Origin: Spirodela intermedia
Taxonomy: Eukaryota > Streptophyta > Magnoliopsida > Alismatales > Araceae
DNA length: 64,000 nt
Direction: 5' to 3'
Assembly (NCBI GenBank): GCA_902729315.2
Contig: LR746280.1
Location: forward strand, 1,036,501 to 1,100,500
The number at the start of each line of letters is the position of its first letter. The stretch's first letter is position 1. This document shows, in pieces, positions 1 through 11,250 of this stretch. Position numbers and translations under genes: made by a program. The notes under the pieces are model-generated. The model did not search any database and was not told where the DNA came from. It saw only the letters and a list, made by a program, of their open reading frames with translations.

Positions 1-643
1 CTCATATTAAGAACTTACCTAAGTCCTAGGAATGAAATAATTATCAAGAAAATATGAGAGAATCATCACTTGACTTCATAAAAGTCAAGTGGGGTTAGTC
101 TCATAACATAAATAAAATAACTAAAATAACTAAAATAATATATATTAGGACTTAAATGATAAAACATTATAAATGTCATAATAAGTTGGTAACACATGTA
201 TAATAGTATTATCTACTCATTAATTAGCATCTATATATAAGATATTAATGCATAGATGTAACTACTAATTTATAATTATCAGTGCCACTAAGAGGAGAAG
301 GGCGCCGCCGAGAGGAGAAGGACACTATTGAAGGATGGCATTGTTGGAGGAGGGCAGCTCACCGGAGAGGGAAGCAGCAGTAGCATGGCAGCCTAGAGGA
401 GTGGCGGCGGCTTGAAGAAGTGGTTGTTAGTGGCGCGGCGGCTTGGAGAGGGGTGGAAGTGGAGGCGAGGAGGGGGGCACCGAAAGGAGAAGGAGAGCGA
501 CGACAGAGATGACGACACCAGAAGAGGGAAGAGTAGTGATGCCAAAGAGCTACTTGAGGAGGGAAGAGGTCGGCAAGGAGGAGAGTGGCACATTAGAAAT
601 GGGTGACGCATCGGAGAGGAGGACTACAATGAGAGATTCTTAG
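1..643. other. Probable internal remnant of the minus-strand copia element, plus AT-rich flank
   Basis: This stretch lies on the internal side of a minus-strand primer-binding site at 644-656, so it should be the start of that element's internal region. Bases 290-640 are purine- and GC-rich (GGAGAGGAGG-type repeats) and open in several frames, but no frame resembles gag or any protein I know. Bases 1-280 are AT-rich with no coding signal. It could be a non-autonomous element or a degraded internal domain. Confidence 0.35.
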
Positions 644-656
644 GGCTCTGATACCA
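644..656 (-). other. Primer-binding site (initiator Met tRNA) of the LTR element
   Basis: Read on the minus strand this is TGGTATCAGAGCC, complementary to the 3' end of initiator methionine tRNA, and it directly follows the LTR's terminal CA. Plant Ty1/copia elements prime reverse transcription here. Confidence 0.75.
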
Positions 657-1308
657 TGTTGACATGAGAAGGGAAAACCTTGGAATCCTTGATCCTTCTT
701 TAAGGAAGAAGATAAGTATATGAGGTCATATAAAGAAGAAGAAGAAAGAAAGATGAAAAGAGAGAGATAGATAATGGGCCCTAGTGGGTCAAGAGTTTGA
801 TACCACTATCGAACAGTACGAATTACTCAACTATGGTGAATCAGTCAACAACTACTTTAAAAGTTGATTCTCTTTATTAGGCCTTAATGTACTTGACTAA
901 AGTATGTGATTTTGGGAGTTAAACTCCATCCATAAGGGGTGTGATCTTTAGGGAGATCAGACATGAGTATTTGGGTCATTGATCTCAAGAACTCAATTTA
1001 ATATCTAGAAGAAAGTAATGAACTATAAAAAGATGGTTCTTTCATGATTAGATGTGGCTTGGTGAAGGATGAGTCGATGTAAAAACTCTTGTGTCTCACG
1101 TGGTGACAAGTGTGAGATAGAGACTAGAGTGAATCCATATAGAATGAGAGATTGAATTAGGAAAATCCGTACACATAATAGAGAGAAGCTGTGTGAGAAC
1201 CTGTGTTGACACAAACACAAAAGTAGAATAAAAAAATAGAATAAAAAAAGTAGAAAACTAATTCATGCCCCCCTCTTAGTGTTCCACTTAGTCACATCAA
1301 ACCCAACA
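657..1308 (-). mobile_element. LTR (5' LTR by orientation) of a Ty1/copia-type element, minus strand
   Basis: The 652-bp segment begins TGTTGACATG and ends CCCAACA, giving the inverted TG...CA ends of an LTR. Directly next to it at 644-656 is GGCTCTGATACCA, the reverse complement of the initiator-Met tRNA primer-binding site TGGTATCAGAGCC used by plant copia elements. This orients the element on the minus strand, with internal sequence toward position 1. No second LTR is visible because the window ends. The LTR call rests on these structures only, without an intact gag or pol. Confidence 0.7.
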
Positions 1309-1559
1309 AGCAAATCATAGTTCATAGAGACATAAAGAGAAAAACATTTTATTAAATGAAGAACTTATGTCCAAATTAGTTGATTGTGGAGTATCCCAAA
1401 TTCTATCATAAAAAATGTTACCCATTAATGGCCATTGTTTCAATTTAGAGATAGTTTGACTCTATGTTTTCATTCATCCTAAACATCAGATTTAACACTT
1501 TCCTTGTTCAAATATGGACCTTTCAAAGTATATTAGATGCTAAAAAGTAATTTTTAACT

Positions 1560-1830
1560 CATTTGATTATAGATACTATCAAATGTCTCAAGTAAGAGAG
1601 AAAGTTGACACTTATAATTTTGGAGTCATATTGCTCAAGCAAATGACTATGTGACATCACTATAGTTGTAGATATGAAACTCCATGTTAAAAATAATACC
1701 ATTTCTGAAAGAAAAACAATTGTGGTTTCAATAGCGCGTACGTCATGTAACTCAAATAAAACACCCAACATGAATGATGTGGTAATGCAATTGAAGGAGT
1801 GCTTGACTGCTATGGCTTCCTCAACTTAGA
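1560..1830 (+). pseudogene. Relic of the last kinase exon of a malectin-LRR-RLK, inverted relative to the array
   Basis: Plus-strand frames give a decayed copy of the last exon of the array's kinases. At about 1590-1640 there is DTYNFGVILLKQMT, matching the [14 protein letters not shown] block (subdomain IX). After a degraded stretch, about 1670-1828 aligns with the segment from the VVD block to the C-terminus, ending with NMNDVVMQLKECLTAMAS before a TAG, matching [17 protein letters not shown] in gene A. Stops and frameshifts interrupt it. Its orientation is opposite to every other receptor kinase here. Only this exon is recognisable; no HRD or DFG block was found nearby. Confidence 0.65.
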
Positions 1831-4800
1831 TAGAAATTTAAGTACCCAAGAGGAATGCTTGGTTGATGTCATTCTTTCTCCATTGAACACTAGGATGAGC
1901 CCATTATTCAGATGATATTTGCACTGCTTGTGTGTTATCTCATGACTTAATTTCCATAATTGTTGTAAATTATTGAAGTTTCTTCTTTTGATGATTGAGG
2001 GCTTTTGAATATTGACTACACTAAATTATGGGATAGTAATTTTATTTCTTTAAATATTGAAGAGTAAATTGAACATGATACAAATGTAGGCTAAAAATGA
2101 ATCTCTTTAAGTAATGCTCATCTTACTATTTGGGGCTGAGCAAAGTTTAATACAATATTCTGTAAGCATATATATTATAAAACCAATTTATGGAGCCCTC
2201 CCAATCAAGTAGGTATGACTAAAGAATGTTGATGTAGACTTCTGCATTTCAAAGGTAAGGATTTTGAAAAACTAAATTATATTAATCTATTTTTAAATAC
2301 ACATTAATTTTCATTTAAAATATAGGTAACAAAATCTGTGGAGACACTACCAATGGCAGAACATGCTGACGGCCTCCTAATGAGTTGGCAGGCAACCCTA
2401 GATATATAAATACCAAAACTATACGTTTCTTAGCCACTACCAATGGCCAGATTCATGAGTACTTGGCCACACAACCCTAGATATATAAATCCTTTCTTTT
2501 GGCTCTATACGTGATACTCACTTCTAAGAACAAGAGGGAAATACCAAAACTTCATGAGGATTGAATCCATTTCTTAGTTTGTATAAAATCAAAATTCACG
2601 GTGATGTAGTGGATCCAACTGAATTAATTCTCCAAAATGTTTCTTAATTAGTTGTGTTGTTCAAGATTATGTAAGCTATTGCAAAGGCGCACAACTATTG
2701 GCATTTTAAAAACTTTTATTTTTACATAATAAGCCATGGTAAACCATGTTAATCATATTACAACACAAAAGTAGTCTTTTCATAAACTGCTATGTGCAAA
2801 CATCTAATGATTTCATTAGGAACAAATTTTGTTTCACAGAACTAACATAGAAAACAATAAGAGCATATAATTGGGATGCTACCAAATAGTCCTAATGATA
2901 ATGACTATGAAACAAAATTAATATTTATAGGTACCTTGAAAGAACGGTGATGATAAGATAACTTGCCATATCTTAGATATCTTGAGGTTTATTCTGATGC
3001 AAAAGGTTGAAGCCTCAACTTGTGCTTTTGAGGCACCATAAATCACCTCCTCACCTTACCAATTAGGCATAAAGCTATCTATCTTCTATTAATATTTCTT
3101 TATTCGTAGTATAATCCTAGCTATCTTTTGTTATTATTTATTTCTATTGATTATATAGTTGATTTTAAGTTTAAATTTTAGGATTCTAAAATTTCAAAAT
3201 AAGAAATTCAAAATCTTAAATAATTTTTAGAGGATTTGAATATGGCATCAGAAATATGTTTCATAAACATGTAAATGTGCAAGTATGCTAATAATGTAAT
3301 TTTTTTTTAGTCTCTTATGTTTTGCCCAATGTTAAGCTTGTTTGTCTAAGTGGGTTGACTTACTTCCCTAAATTGATAATTTTGACAAAATGAGATTTTT
3401 TTTTTTTTCACTAGGTGAGAGTCACTTCCTTGGTAAGAGTGTTGAGTCTTCATATGAAGTTAGTGTGAACTTGCTTTGTCACTAAGGTTGTGTACCTTTT
3501 TCATACTTTTACAGTTGGAGCTCAAATTCAGAGCAAAGAACTTTTTTTATGTTTCGGAAGAGAGCATTGAGGCATGAACTGAAATTGTATTCACCATGGC
3601 ACCAATCACTTTGAATTTCGTACCAAACTTTAGAGATCATTAGTTTTACATTGTTGATCCATCCGAGAAAATAAAACTCATTATCATTTGAGTACGAAAA
3701 CTGATTATAGGTAACTGATACATGGTCAAATATGGCAAGAACATAATCGAATATATCTCAAGTGATACTTGTTTCCCTTTAGCAATCTTCTTCTGTAAAT
3801 AGAAAAACTACATCCTAACAAGTTTTCAATGTAAATTGAAAAAGTCAGACCACATAGTATGAAAGGAGGTGTATAAAAAATCCTTTTTGTATGATTTTTG
3901 CTGCTTTAATTTCTTTTTATTAAAAATATTTTCTACTCCTATAATTGAAATTCAGAGGAAAGTGTTAAATCATTTTTCTAGACTAATAATTTTTTTTCCT
4001 AATTCGTTCGTTATCTAGAGAAGTTAATTATCATGCCTAATTTAGCAATTATAGAGAAGGCAGTTCTGATATGAAAAATATTTCATTTTTTTTATATAAT
4101 TCACTGTAAAATCCTGTTGACCTTTTCCTAGTTATATTATGAAATCCTGTGATTAACCCTTGTTACTTGAAAATAATTTAACATTTTTAGGGACTCAAAT
4201 TTACACAACAAAGTAGGTATTTCCAGAGAGAGAAAGAAAGGGAGAATATCTACATCCATCTATAGCCACAATATCTATCTCAACTTGCCAAGTTCTATTG
4301 ATCATGCAATTTATTGTTGAATGACTAGTTAGGAATTGATAGAACAATACTTCTAAAATTAAATTAGAAGATCAAAAATTTATACTAAGTTTCCATTTCT
4401 AACCACTTAAGAGGAATTTTACTATATTTTTTTCTGCTTTTACTCTACTTAAATGCCAAAAGAGACTTTATGCCCATTTGAAATGTTAGTTACATTGTCA
4501 TTAGAAATAGTTGAGAGACAAAGGAGCCCTCAAAAAAGACACATGATAAAACTTGGATTTGGAGAGGAACTAGTTCACACCTTTTGACAATCTAAAATCA
4601 TAAAACACTTTAAGAATACGATTAACAAAAAAAGTTTTGGAAACATTTATCTCGGTTATACAAATGGTAGGATCCAAATTGCTAAAATGTCTTTTAGATT
4701 TCCCTCTCAATAGGAAGAAAGGTTTCATGCTAGGCTAAGTCATAGCAACTTAAGCAGATACTTTGTAGCATAGAAAACCAGTTTTTTCATTAAAATATTG

Positions 4801-5220
4801 TTTTCTAGATCAAGAAAAGTTCAGTCAAAGATCATAGTTTGATTTTAGGCAGAAAAACTGTTCATGTGCATCATTAAAGTTTGTTTTCTGTCATAAAACT
4901 GAAAGATGAACACCTGACTCATATACGCTAATGGGAGCTATTCTTCCACTGAAATGTCTAATTTTATGGCATTTATTACTCTATGGATAAAATCAGTTCA
5001 ATGTCTCCTACATTTTGTGCATTTGCCATTTCTATTCATTCATCAAGCCACACAGAAATTAACACAAATATTCTAGGCTTTATGAACTTAAAATTTTGAA
5101 TCAGCTTATTGTTCATGTTCACATAAGCAGTTTGAGATGCTCTTCGTTTGAATTTTTTATTGAATTACCAAATGAATTTTAATATGTATGCTTTTCTTCA
5201 AAAGTCCATTATTTGCATTC
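1831..5220. other. AT-rich intergenic stretch with no gene recognised
   Basis: About 3.4 kb of AT-rich sequence without a sustained open frame or recognisable domain. The only structure I see is a degenerate direct repeat at 2346-2414 and 2436-2491. Each copy contains ACTACCAATGGC near its start and CAACCCTAGATATATAAAT at its end, so a TATA-like TATATAAAT occurs twice. Homopolymer T runs are frequent around 3300-3410. Confidence 0.5.
2346..2491 (+). repeat. Two-copy degenerate direct repeat ending in CCCTAGATATATAAAT
   Basis: Copy 1 (2346-2414) and copy 2 (2436-2491) share the start ACTACCAATGG and the end CAACCCTAGATATATAAAT, with a variable middle. The shared TATATAAAT could be a TATA box, but no coding region follows. 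Confidence 0.5.
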
Positions 5221-5224
5221 AGCC

Positions 5225-5755
5225 CTCAACTGACGCAGTAACCCAAAAACAGGTCATCCACTTTAAGCCTAAAATGGATCTTTGGGATGTAAAAGTACGG
5301 ATACTAGTACTGTCGATGATTTTGCCATACATAAGACTAAAATAATTCAAGAATCTTTTGAACGTGTAATTCAATCCCTGCCTTCTAAATTCGACAGACC
5401 AAGCCTTCCACAACTTCCTCGGCTGGATTGGGGCTTTTCTTCTTGGTCTAAAAGCCGATCTGAGCAGTTGACTACGTTAAGCCAACTGGAGTGGTGTACA
5501 TCACGCCAGATCATGCTATGTCTAGGCAATTGATTTAAATAATCCAGGAACCGTATTGGAAACGTGAATACCCATTTTGGAGAAACCTTGACGAAAAACT
5601 ACCAAAGTCAAAAACATTTTTTTGTTCTGTCCCTATGCACAATACAAATGCAACATCAGATGAGGTGTTGTTTTTGAAAAACGAGAAAGTTGCAAAAATG
5701 CCTGTCACAGCTTGGCGCACTGAATTCAGCCTTTGCTTCGTCGGGAGAAGGGTTC
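5225..5755 (+). pseudogene. Unidentified protein-coding remnant with frameshifts and a stop
   Basis: Three successive plus-strand frames look coding and join end to end. About 5232-5288 reads DAVTQKQVIHFKPKMDLWDVK; about 5289-5470 continues in another frame with KSTDTSTVDDFAIHKTKIIQ and a proline-rich PSLPQLPRLDWGFSSW block; about 5478-5752 continues in a third frame with VVYITPDHAMSRQL, an in-frame TAA, then EPYWKREYPFWRNLDEKLPK and FLKNEKVAKMPVTAWRTEF. Composition (many W, K, P, D) is unlike the surrounding AT-rich DNA, and frame changes near 5288 and 5475 suggest indels in a former exon or processed copy. I do not recognise the family and give no function. It is unrelated to the kinase array. 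Confidence 0.4.
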
Positions 5756-6285
5756 AATGATTTGAATCTGAGGAGCTGAGTACGTTAATGCTCTTGGAAT
5801 TTTGTCCACCGGTTCTATTCATAACCCAGTCCAAATTAGGTGGAGTCTGGTGATTATTTCATTTTCAGTTTTACACCGAGTACATCCCGTCTGCGCAGGA
5901 AACGTGGCCTGGACATCAGCCCGTTCACTCAGGGTTAGTCATCCAGGTTAATATCGGTAGCCGGAAAACATCTCTTCAAGTGCTAAATTTATGATGTTCC
6001 CCAGTCGAGCTTTCTTCATTTGAGTTTTGTTTTGTTGCATCCCACTTCTTTTGAGGCAGTATTTATTGTCAAATCAAGGATACCAATTTCTTTTTTTATG
6101 GCTAAAACGTGGACCGAGGATTATTGAAATCATGTACTGGAGAAGAAGATTTGATAGGTGCTAATGTCTGATATCAATATTTCGGGGGATTAATCAGAAT
6201 CTACAAACATAACACTGGATTACGCGTTGGTTTATTAAAAACAACTTCATGTACCACATGGGCAGCTCGACTTTGCTGCGCAGGA

Positions 6286-6536
6286 TCTTCTCTGTAAAAC
6301 TGGATGTGTGACGTGTCCTCCTCGCCTTGGCTGCACATGTCAACTCATGGCTTCGTTGACTTTGTAGAAATGGATGTGAGACGTGGGGACCTCGCCTTGG
6401 CTGCACTTGATCCCGTCAGCTCATGGCTTCGTTGACTTTGTAGAAATGGATGTGAGACGTGGGCATCTCGCCTTGGCTGCACATGATCCCGTCAACTCAG
6501 GGCTTCGTTGACTTTGTAGAAATGTGTGAATTCGTT
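6286..6536 (+). repeat. Minisatellite, about 70-76 bp units, roughly three copies
   Basis: Units start with CTCGCCTTGGCTGCAC at 6321, 6391 and 6467. Each continues with CTCATGGCTTCGTTGACTTT (CTCAGGG in the third) and GTAGAAATGGATGTGAGACG or a variant. Unit lengths are 70 and 76 bp; the second and third carry an extra GATCCCGT. A partial unit precedes the first (about 6286-6320). Each full unit includes a TTGACT W-box-like core. Confidence 0.8.
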
Positions 6537-8253
6537 GGATAGGATTCATATTATTCATTTCGTTCGCTATTTCAGCATTCTATATTAGAGAAGGTAACGG
6601 TTTCTTGTGGTATTATTTAGCGTGAGATGAAAGATACCGTTTGAGAGTTTTACTAAAAAGCCAATGCGAGGTGTATTTTTACCATTTAGATATCTAGCTC
6701 ATGATCTGATCGGTTCGTCTGAGAGACCTCCATATACTTATAAAGATCTTTTGACATTTGGGAATAAAAAATGTTACTTTCTATTTTCTCTAGCTGTGTG
6801 ACATCAGATTACATTTATTTTCGTTAAATAAATACAATCTAAAGTACTGCGTGGGTGGATGTTGTCAATTGACACGAAGCCATGCCATCATCGCCCATCA
6901 AGAATATGGTAATTTCTCAATTAGGCTTCCTAGGATAGTGTTTAAGAAAACTGAGCTCTTCTTAATTTGTCATCTATCCAAAAGACGAACTTGCATATTT
7001 TCAACGCTTTCCTTTTCGTGATTTCAGCTATCTTAATTAAAGTTTTACAATAGATGTTACGACCTTTAGCTAGGACTGTTATTACTATCCACTTGCACAG
7101 CACCAGACGTGACAGGTCATATTGTCGGACATCTCTGCCTATTTTGAAACCGAAGATGATGTTTACCCACATTGAAAGTTCATTCTTTGAGTTGCTTATT
7201 TTAAAATTGAGGATTTGGAGGGGTATCAACTGTCGCACAAAATCCTTCAAAAATGGCACGGAAATTGTCTATGTATTCCCGAATATATGCTTGTTGATAA
7301 TCGACAGCTCATTTCAATATAGTTTTCAAAGTTTATGATGTCTTCACTTCAACTTCTAATCTTAAAAATTTAGTGACAAGTTTTTCGTGCAAAACTGAGT
7401 TACGAAGAGCATAGATGACAAAATTTTCATCGGAATTCCAGGAGTGGTCAATCTATTTATCCATTTGAACTGGTACTGATAGTATATGTCCTCGTTACAG
7501 ATTATTCTCCTGAAGCGACTTTTAAGTCATGTGTTTCTTTGATGATCGCCTGTTAAAAAGAACATTTATGGCAGCTTATTTAGTCAGCTATATACCAATA
7601 GCATCATTATGTAATTTAAACCTGAACCGAGAGGAAATTGAGAAAGAAAGACCATCTAAAGTGGCTGTGTCATACCTCTAAATAGCTTTAAAAGACCCCA
7701 CCTTGGGGAGGAGAATTTCTAAATTGGCTACTGAATGCTTCCAAAGGAAAATAACATGATGTTAGAAAATTATGTAAATGAGATCTCTGAAGAAACCCTA
7801 CAAGCGAGAGAACAAAAAGATGAAAAGCTTAGAAAATAAACCTGCCTCTCGGCAACACTACTATTGTTAAAGCTGCCAGCATCAGCTTCTACAAAAGAAG
7901 CACATACATTTTTCTTTCATTTTCTTTCAATTCTGGAAAAATCACAATATGGGCATGTGCATTTGAAGCAACTAGTATACTGCAACAAAGCAAGAGATAT
8001 TCCGGGTCATCACCCCGCGTTAATGAGGGGCAGAGGAGAAAGGAGAAGAGGACGGACACCAGGAGGAGAATGCGGGCGGGGGAGGGAGCAGGAATGAGAC
8101 TGCTCCTCACTGCAGGGGAAGCCCGGTGGAAGAAAACCAGTGAACACCAGGAGGAGGAAGAGTCTACAGGTACTGGTTGAAGTAATGCTATCGTCCTGAT
8201 TTGCTGGAAACCCGCCGAGGGATTCGGGGCATATCCTGGAGAAACAGAGATAG

Positions 8254-8256
<3 letters not shown>
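6537..8256. other. Intergenic stretch with no gene recognised
   Basis: AT-rich sequence with short frames only and no domain, splice pattern or LTR boundary that I can support. From about 7980 it becomes GC-richer and purine-rich leading into the GA microsatellite. Confidence 0.4.

Positions 8257-8297
<41 letters not shown>
8257..8297 (+). repeat. (GA)n microsatellite
   Basis: About 41 bp of near-perfect GA dinucleotides within a purine-rich stretch (8240-8360). Reading frames through it give meaningless RERERE or LSLSLS tracts, so no protein is called. Confidence 0.9.
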
Positions 8298-8299
<2 letters not shown>

Positions 8300-8969
8300 A
8301 AAGAGAGCGAGAAGGGCAGAGAGGGAGGACCGGGGGGAGGGGGCGAGAGGGAGAAAGGTGACTCAGGCTGCGGGAGCAGTGACGAGTGACCATAGGGCTT
8401 TGGTCTCCGGAGGAAACTAGTACCCGGCTGACTGACGCGTACCAGCAGCAGTTACGGTTACGCTTTCTTACGCCGATTTCTATTCCTAACAAGATCCGCA
8501 CCCCCTTACTTCATAGGGCTGCCTGCTCCTTTGACACCCGCTCCTATTCCGGGATTGTGATGCCAATTGCTTGCTATTCTTATGTTTGTGGCCTATTCCT
8601 ATTTCGTCTATATTATTCCGGTGCCTGCAGTGATTCCTAATACCAGCTGGCTTGCTTGTGAAGTGTGTGCTGAAGCTGCCGTCATGTATGATGTAACCTC
8701 GAAAGTAAACTATTTATTTTATACGTTGACAGCTCGAAATCCTGTCCCAGATTTATTATTTTATCCCAAATTTATTGTTGATGACGACCAAAGCTCTTAG
8801 AAACTTTCCTAACAAAAAATGTACAAATATAATAAAAATTAATTCTCCCCAGGGATTAAAATTGTGATTCTGATTCTTGGGTTTAGTGCAAACTAGAATT
8901 CGAACCCCATTGACTTGAATGATTAAACAGTTATTGATAAATAAAGTATAAACCATTATATATAATATT

Positions 8970-9470
8970 AATAGATTGAACTCCCCCCGTTGGCACAAAT
9001 GTACTGCCCATGTAGAGATCAGGACCGAACTCCTCTCGGCCCGACCCGTTGATATAAGATATTGTGGCCCGTCTAAGAGGCCAGCTTCTCTCTCTCTCTC
9101 TCTCTCTCTGGTGTTCGCCGGGCCACTGTTCTCTCTGCTGGTTCCTCTATGGCGGCGCGGCTTGCAGTCTCCCTACTTGTTACTCTAACTCCAGCTGCGG
9201 ATCTTCTTCATCACTGCTCATCTCCTTTCCCGTCAACTACAGCCCGCCCCCTTTCCTCATCACCAAAGGGCCGCAACCTTACTTCCTCTGTTCTGTGGCA
9301 GCGTGGCTGGCCTTCCTCCATCGTCCTCAAGTCGGGGCCCAGATGTTTGGACGCTAAATCTCAACTTCTCCTTGCGCCACCTGGTGTCGCCAGTCTAAGG
9401 AACAACGGTGTGAAAGCCCCCGGAAGACGAGTCGGTAAACAGAGGTCATAAGAAATTTCTTGTCAAGTTC
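8970..9470. repeat. Duplicated GC-rich intergenic module downstream of gene D
   Basis: This GC-rich block, with a (CT) tract at about 9090-9109, shares segments with the space downstream of gene C (33320-33560). Both have a CGTCCTCAA block, a GACGCTAAAT or GACCCTAAAT block, and GGAACAAYGGTGTGAAAGCCC at about 9398-9418 and 33417-33437. The open frames across it are not conserved between copies, so I treat it as part of the tandem-duplication unit rather than a gene. Confidence 0.5.
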
Positions 9471-11223
9471 GATCTGTCAAGCTCCGGAATCTGCTCTCGT
9501 CCTCGAAGGCTTCCGCGTCATTGCAATCAACCAGGTCACTACAAGTTACCTGCTGAATATTTATATGGACTTAATTCATCTGACGCCAAGAAAAAAATTG
9601 TTTTAAATTTTTATCCCCTGAATTCTCACTATTAAAGAAGTTCCGAAGGATGTCAAAATCTCAGATAAAAACTTTCCTGTGTGAAACGTAATGTGATTAA
9701 TTTTCATACAAGCACGAATCCATTTTGTCCAAATCCTTCCGATCTCAGTTTTTTTTAATCGTGTGAAACATTTATCTGATTGACAAACTGAAATGGAGGC
9801 ATGGCAACAAATGTAAAAAATAAGATACGAAGAAGACTGTCTGAAACAAGTAGCATGTGGGATTTATTCAATCCTAGAAGCATGTACGATCTATTCAGTC
9901 TTTAGGTTCATACATAGACTAAGCTGTCTTACGTTTTACACGCCTTAAATACCCTATCGTGCAGATGGGCTAATCCTTGCCATTGAATGGGGAGGAACCA
10001 CAGCTAATGTATCTGTACTACTATCATTTGCGGAATCCCCGGATGATTCAGCTGCCAGACAGTCCTTCAATTGTATGACCACAGTGCTTATAGTTGGTCT
10101 CTCGCCAGAGTTTCGTGACGTGCATGACATTGCGATCTCTAATACCTTCCATATGGAATTAACATCATAGTAGCCCTGCATTCTTTGGTCTGCAATATCA
10201 GCTATATCTCCTCTTTCTAATCTGGACTGCACGTGCCGGGTTATGTGAGTTCTCTGGGAATCGTTACCGATTGGTGGTTTTCCCGTTACAAGTTCTAGTA
10301 GTACGATCCCAAAGCTATAAACATCAGTCTTCTCATTCAGCCTATTTGTTCTGAAATACCTGCACAGAATGAATTCGGAAAATTGAGTAAATTCTCAAGC
10401 TAAGACTATTCCTTTGCCTGTATGAACTATGAATGCATTCTTTAGGACATACTCAGGATCAAGGTAACCAGGAGTGCCTGCAACTAGAGTTGATATGTGA
10501 GTAGCCTCTTCATTGGTGAAAGCCCTGGACAGCCCAAAATCGGCTAGCTTGACTTCAAAGTTTTCGTTTAAGAGGATATTTGAAGGCTTGACGTCTCTGT
10601 GAACAATGGGTGGCTTGCAACCACAGTGCAAATAGTCAAGTCCTGGAGTTCAAAAAATATGACCATCATACATCATTAATAGAATAAGACGTAAGAAATA
10701 ATAAGAGAAAGGAAGATCAATGATGTTTCAAGAATGAACCTTGTGCTGCTTCAAGTGCTATACGAAGTCGCCCTCTCCAACTTAAGGTATTATGATGGGC
10801 AGAGCCACCTGTGTGTAATTGATTGTTATATGAGGACTTGAAAGGCAAGGAAAATAATTGAAGGCTCACAGAGTAACATGGCATTTGCTCATATGTGAAG
10901 ATAACCTGAGAGGTGATCTGCAAGGGAACCCCGAGGCATGAACTCGTAGACCAGTGCTAGGTTATCGTTACAATATCCTAACAATGTTACTAGATGTTTA
11001 TGGTGCACTCTCCTCAACAGTTGAGCCTGAAATTCCAAGATACCCGTTATTTTAGGGCATAAAACAAGTCACGAATGAATAGATAATCACTAGGTCTTGC
11101 CTCAGTTGTAAGTAGAATGGAATTAAATACCACTGGGACCATTGGGATTTCTTTTTCAGTCACTATGACTCACCTCAGCTCTAAAGTGCTGCGTTCCCTG
11201 AGTTGATGATATAGAAAGTACTT

Positions 11224-11250
11224 TCACTGCAACTTGAGTTTCATCTTTAA
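11224..11250 (-). other. Frameshift and resulting stop in gene D
   Basis: An A-run one base shorter than in gene C shifts the frame after GRLK. The shifted frame ends at the minus-strand TGA at 11224-11226, where the paralogs read VAVKV. Without the deletion the frame would run on normally to the end of the exon. Confidence 0.85.

Noticed and set aside
6286-6536. Possible CRISPR array in the 70-76 bp repeats
   Set aside because: The units are contiguous minisatellite repeats without unique spacers, in a plant nuclear context.
8010-8501. A 163-codon minus-strand frame with a long LSLSLS run
   Set aside because: The frame is kept open by the GA/CT microsatellite; the sequence is low-complexity with no domain.
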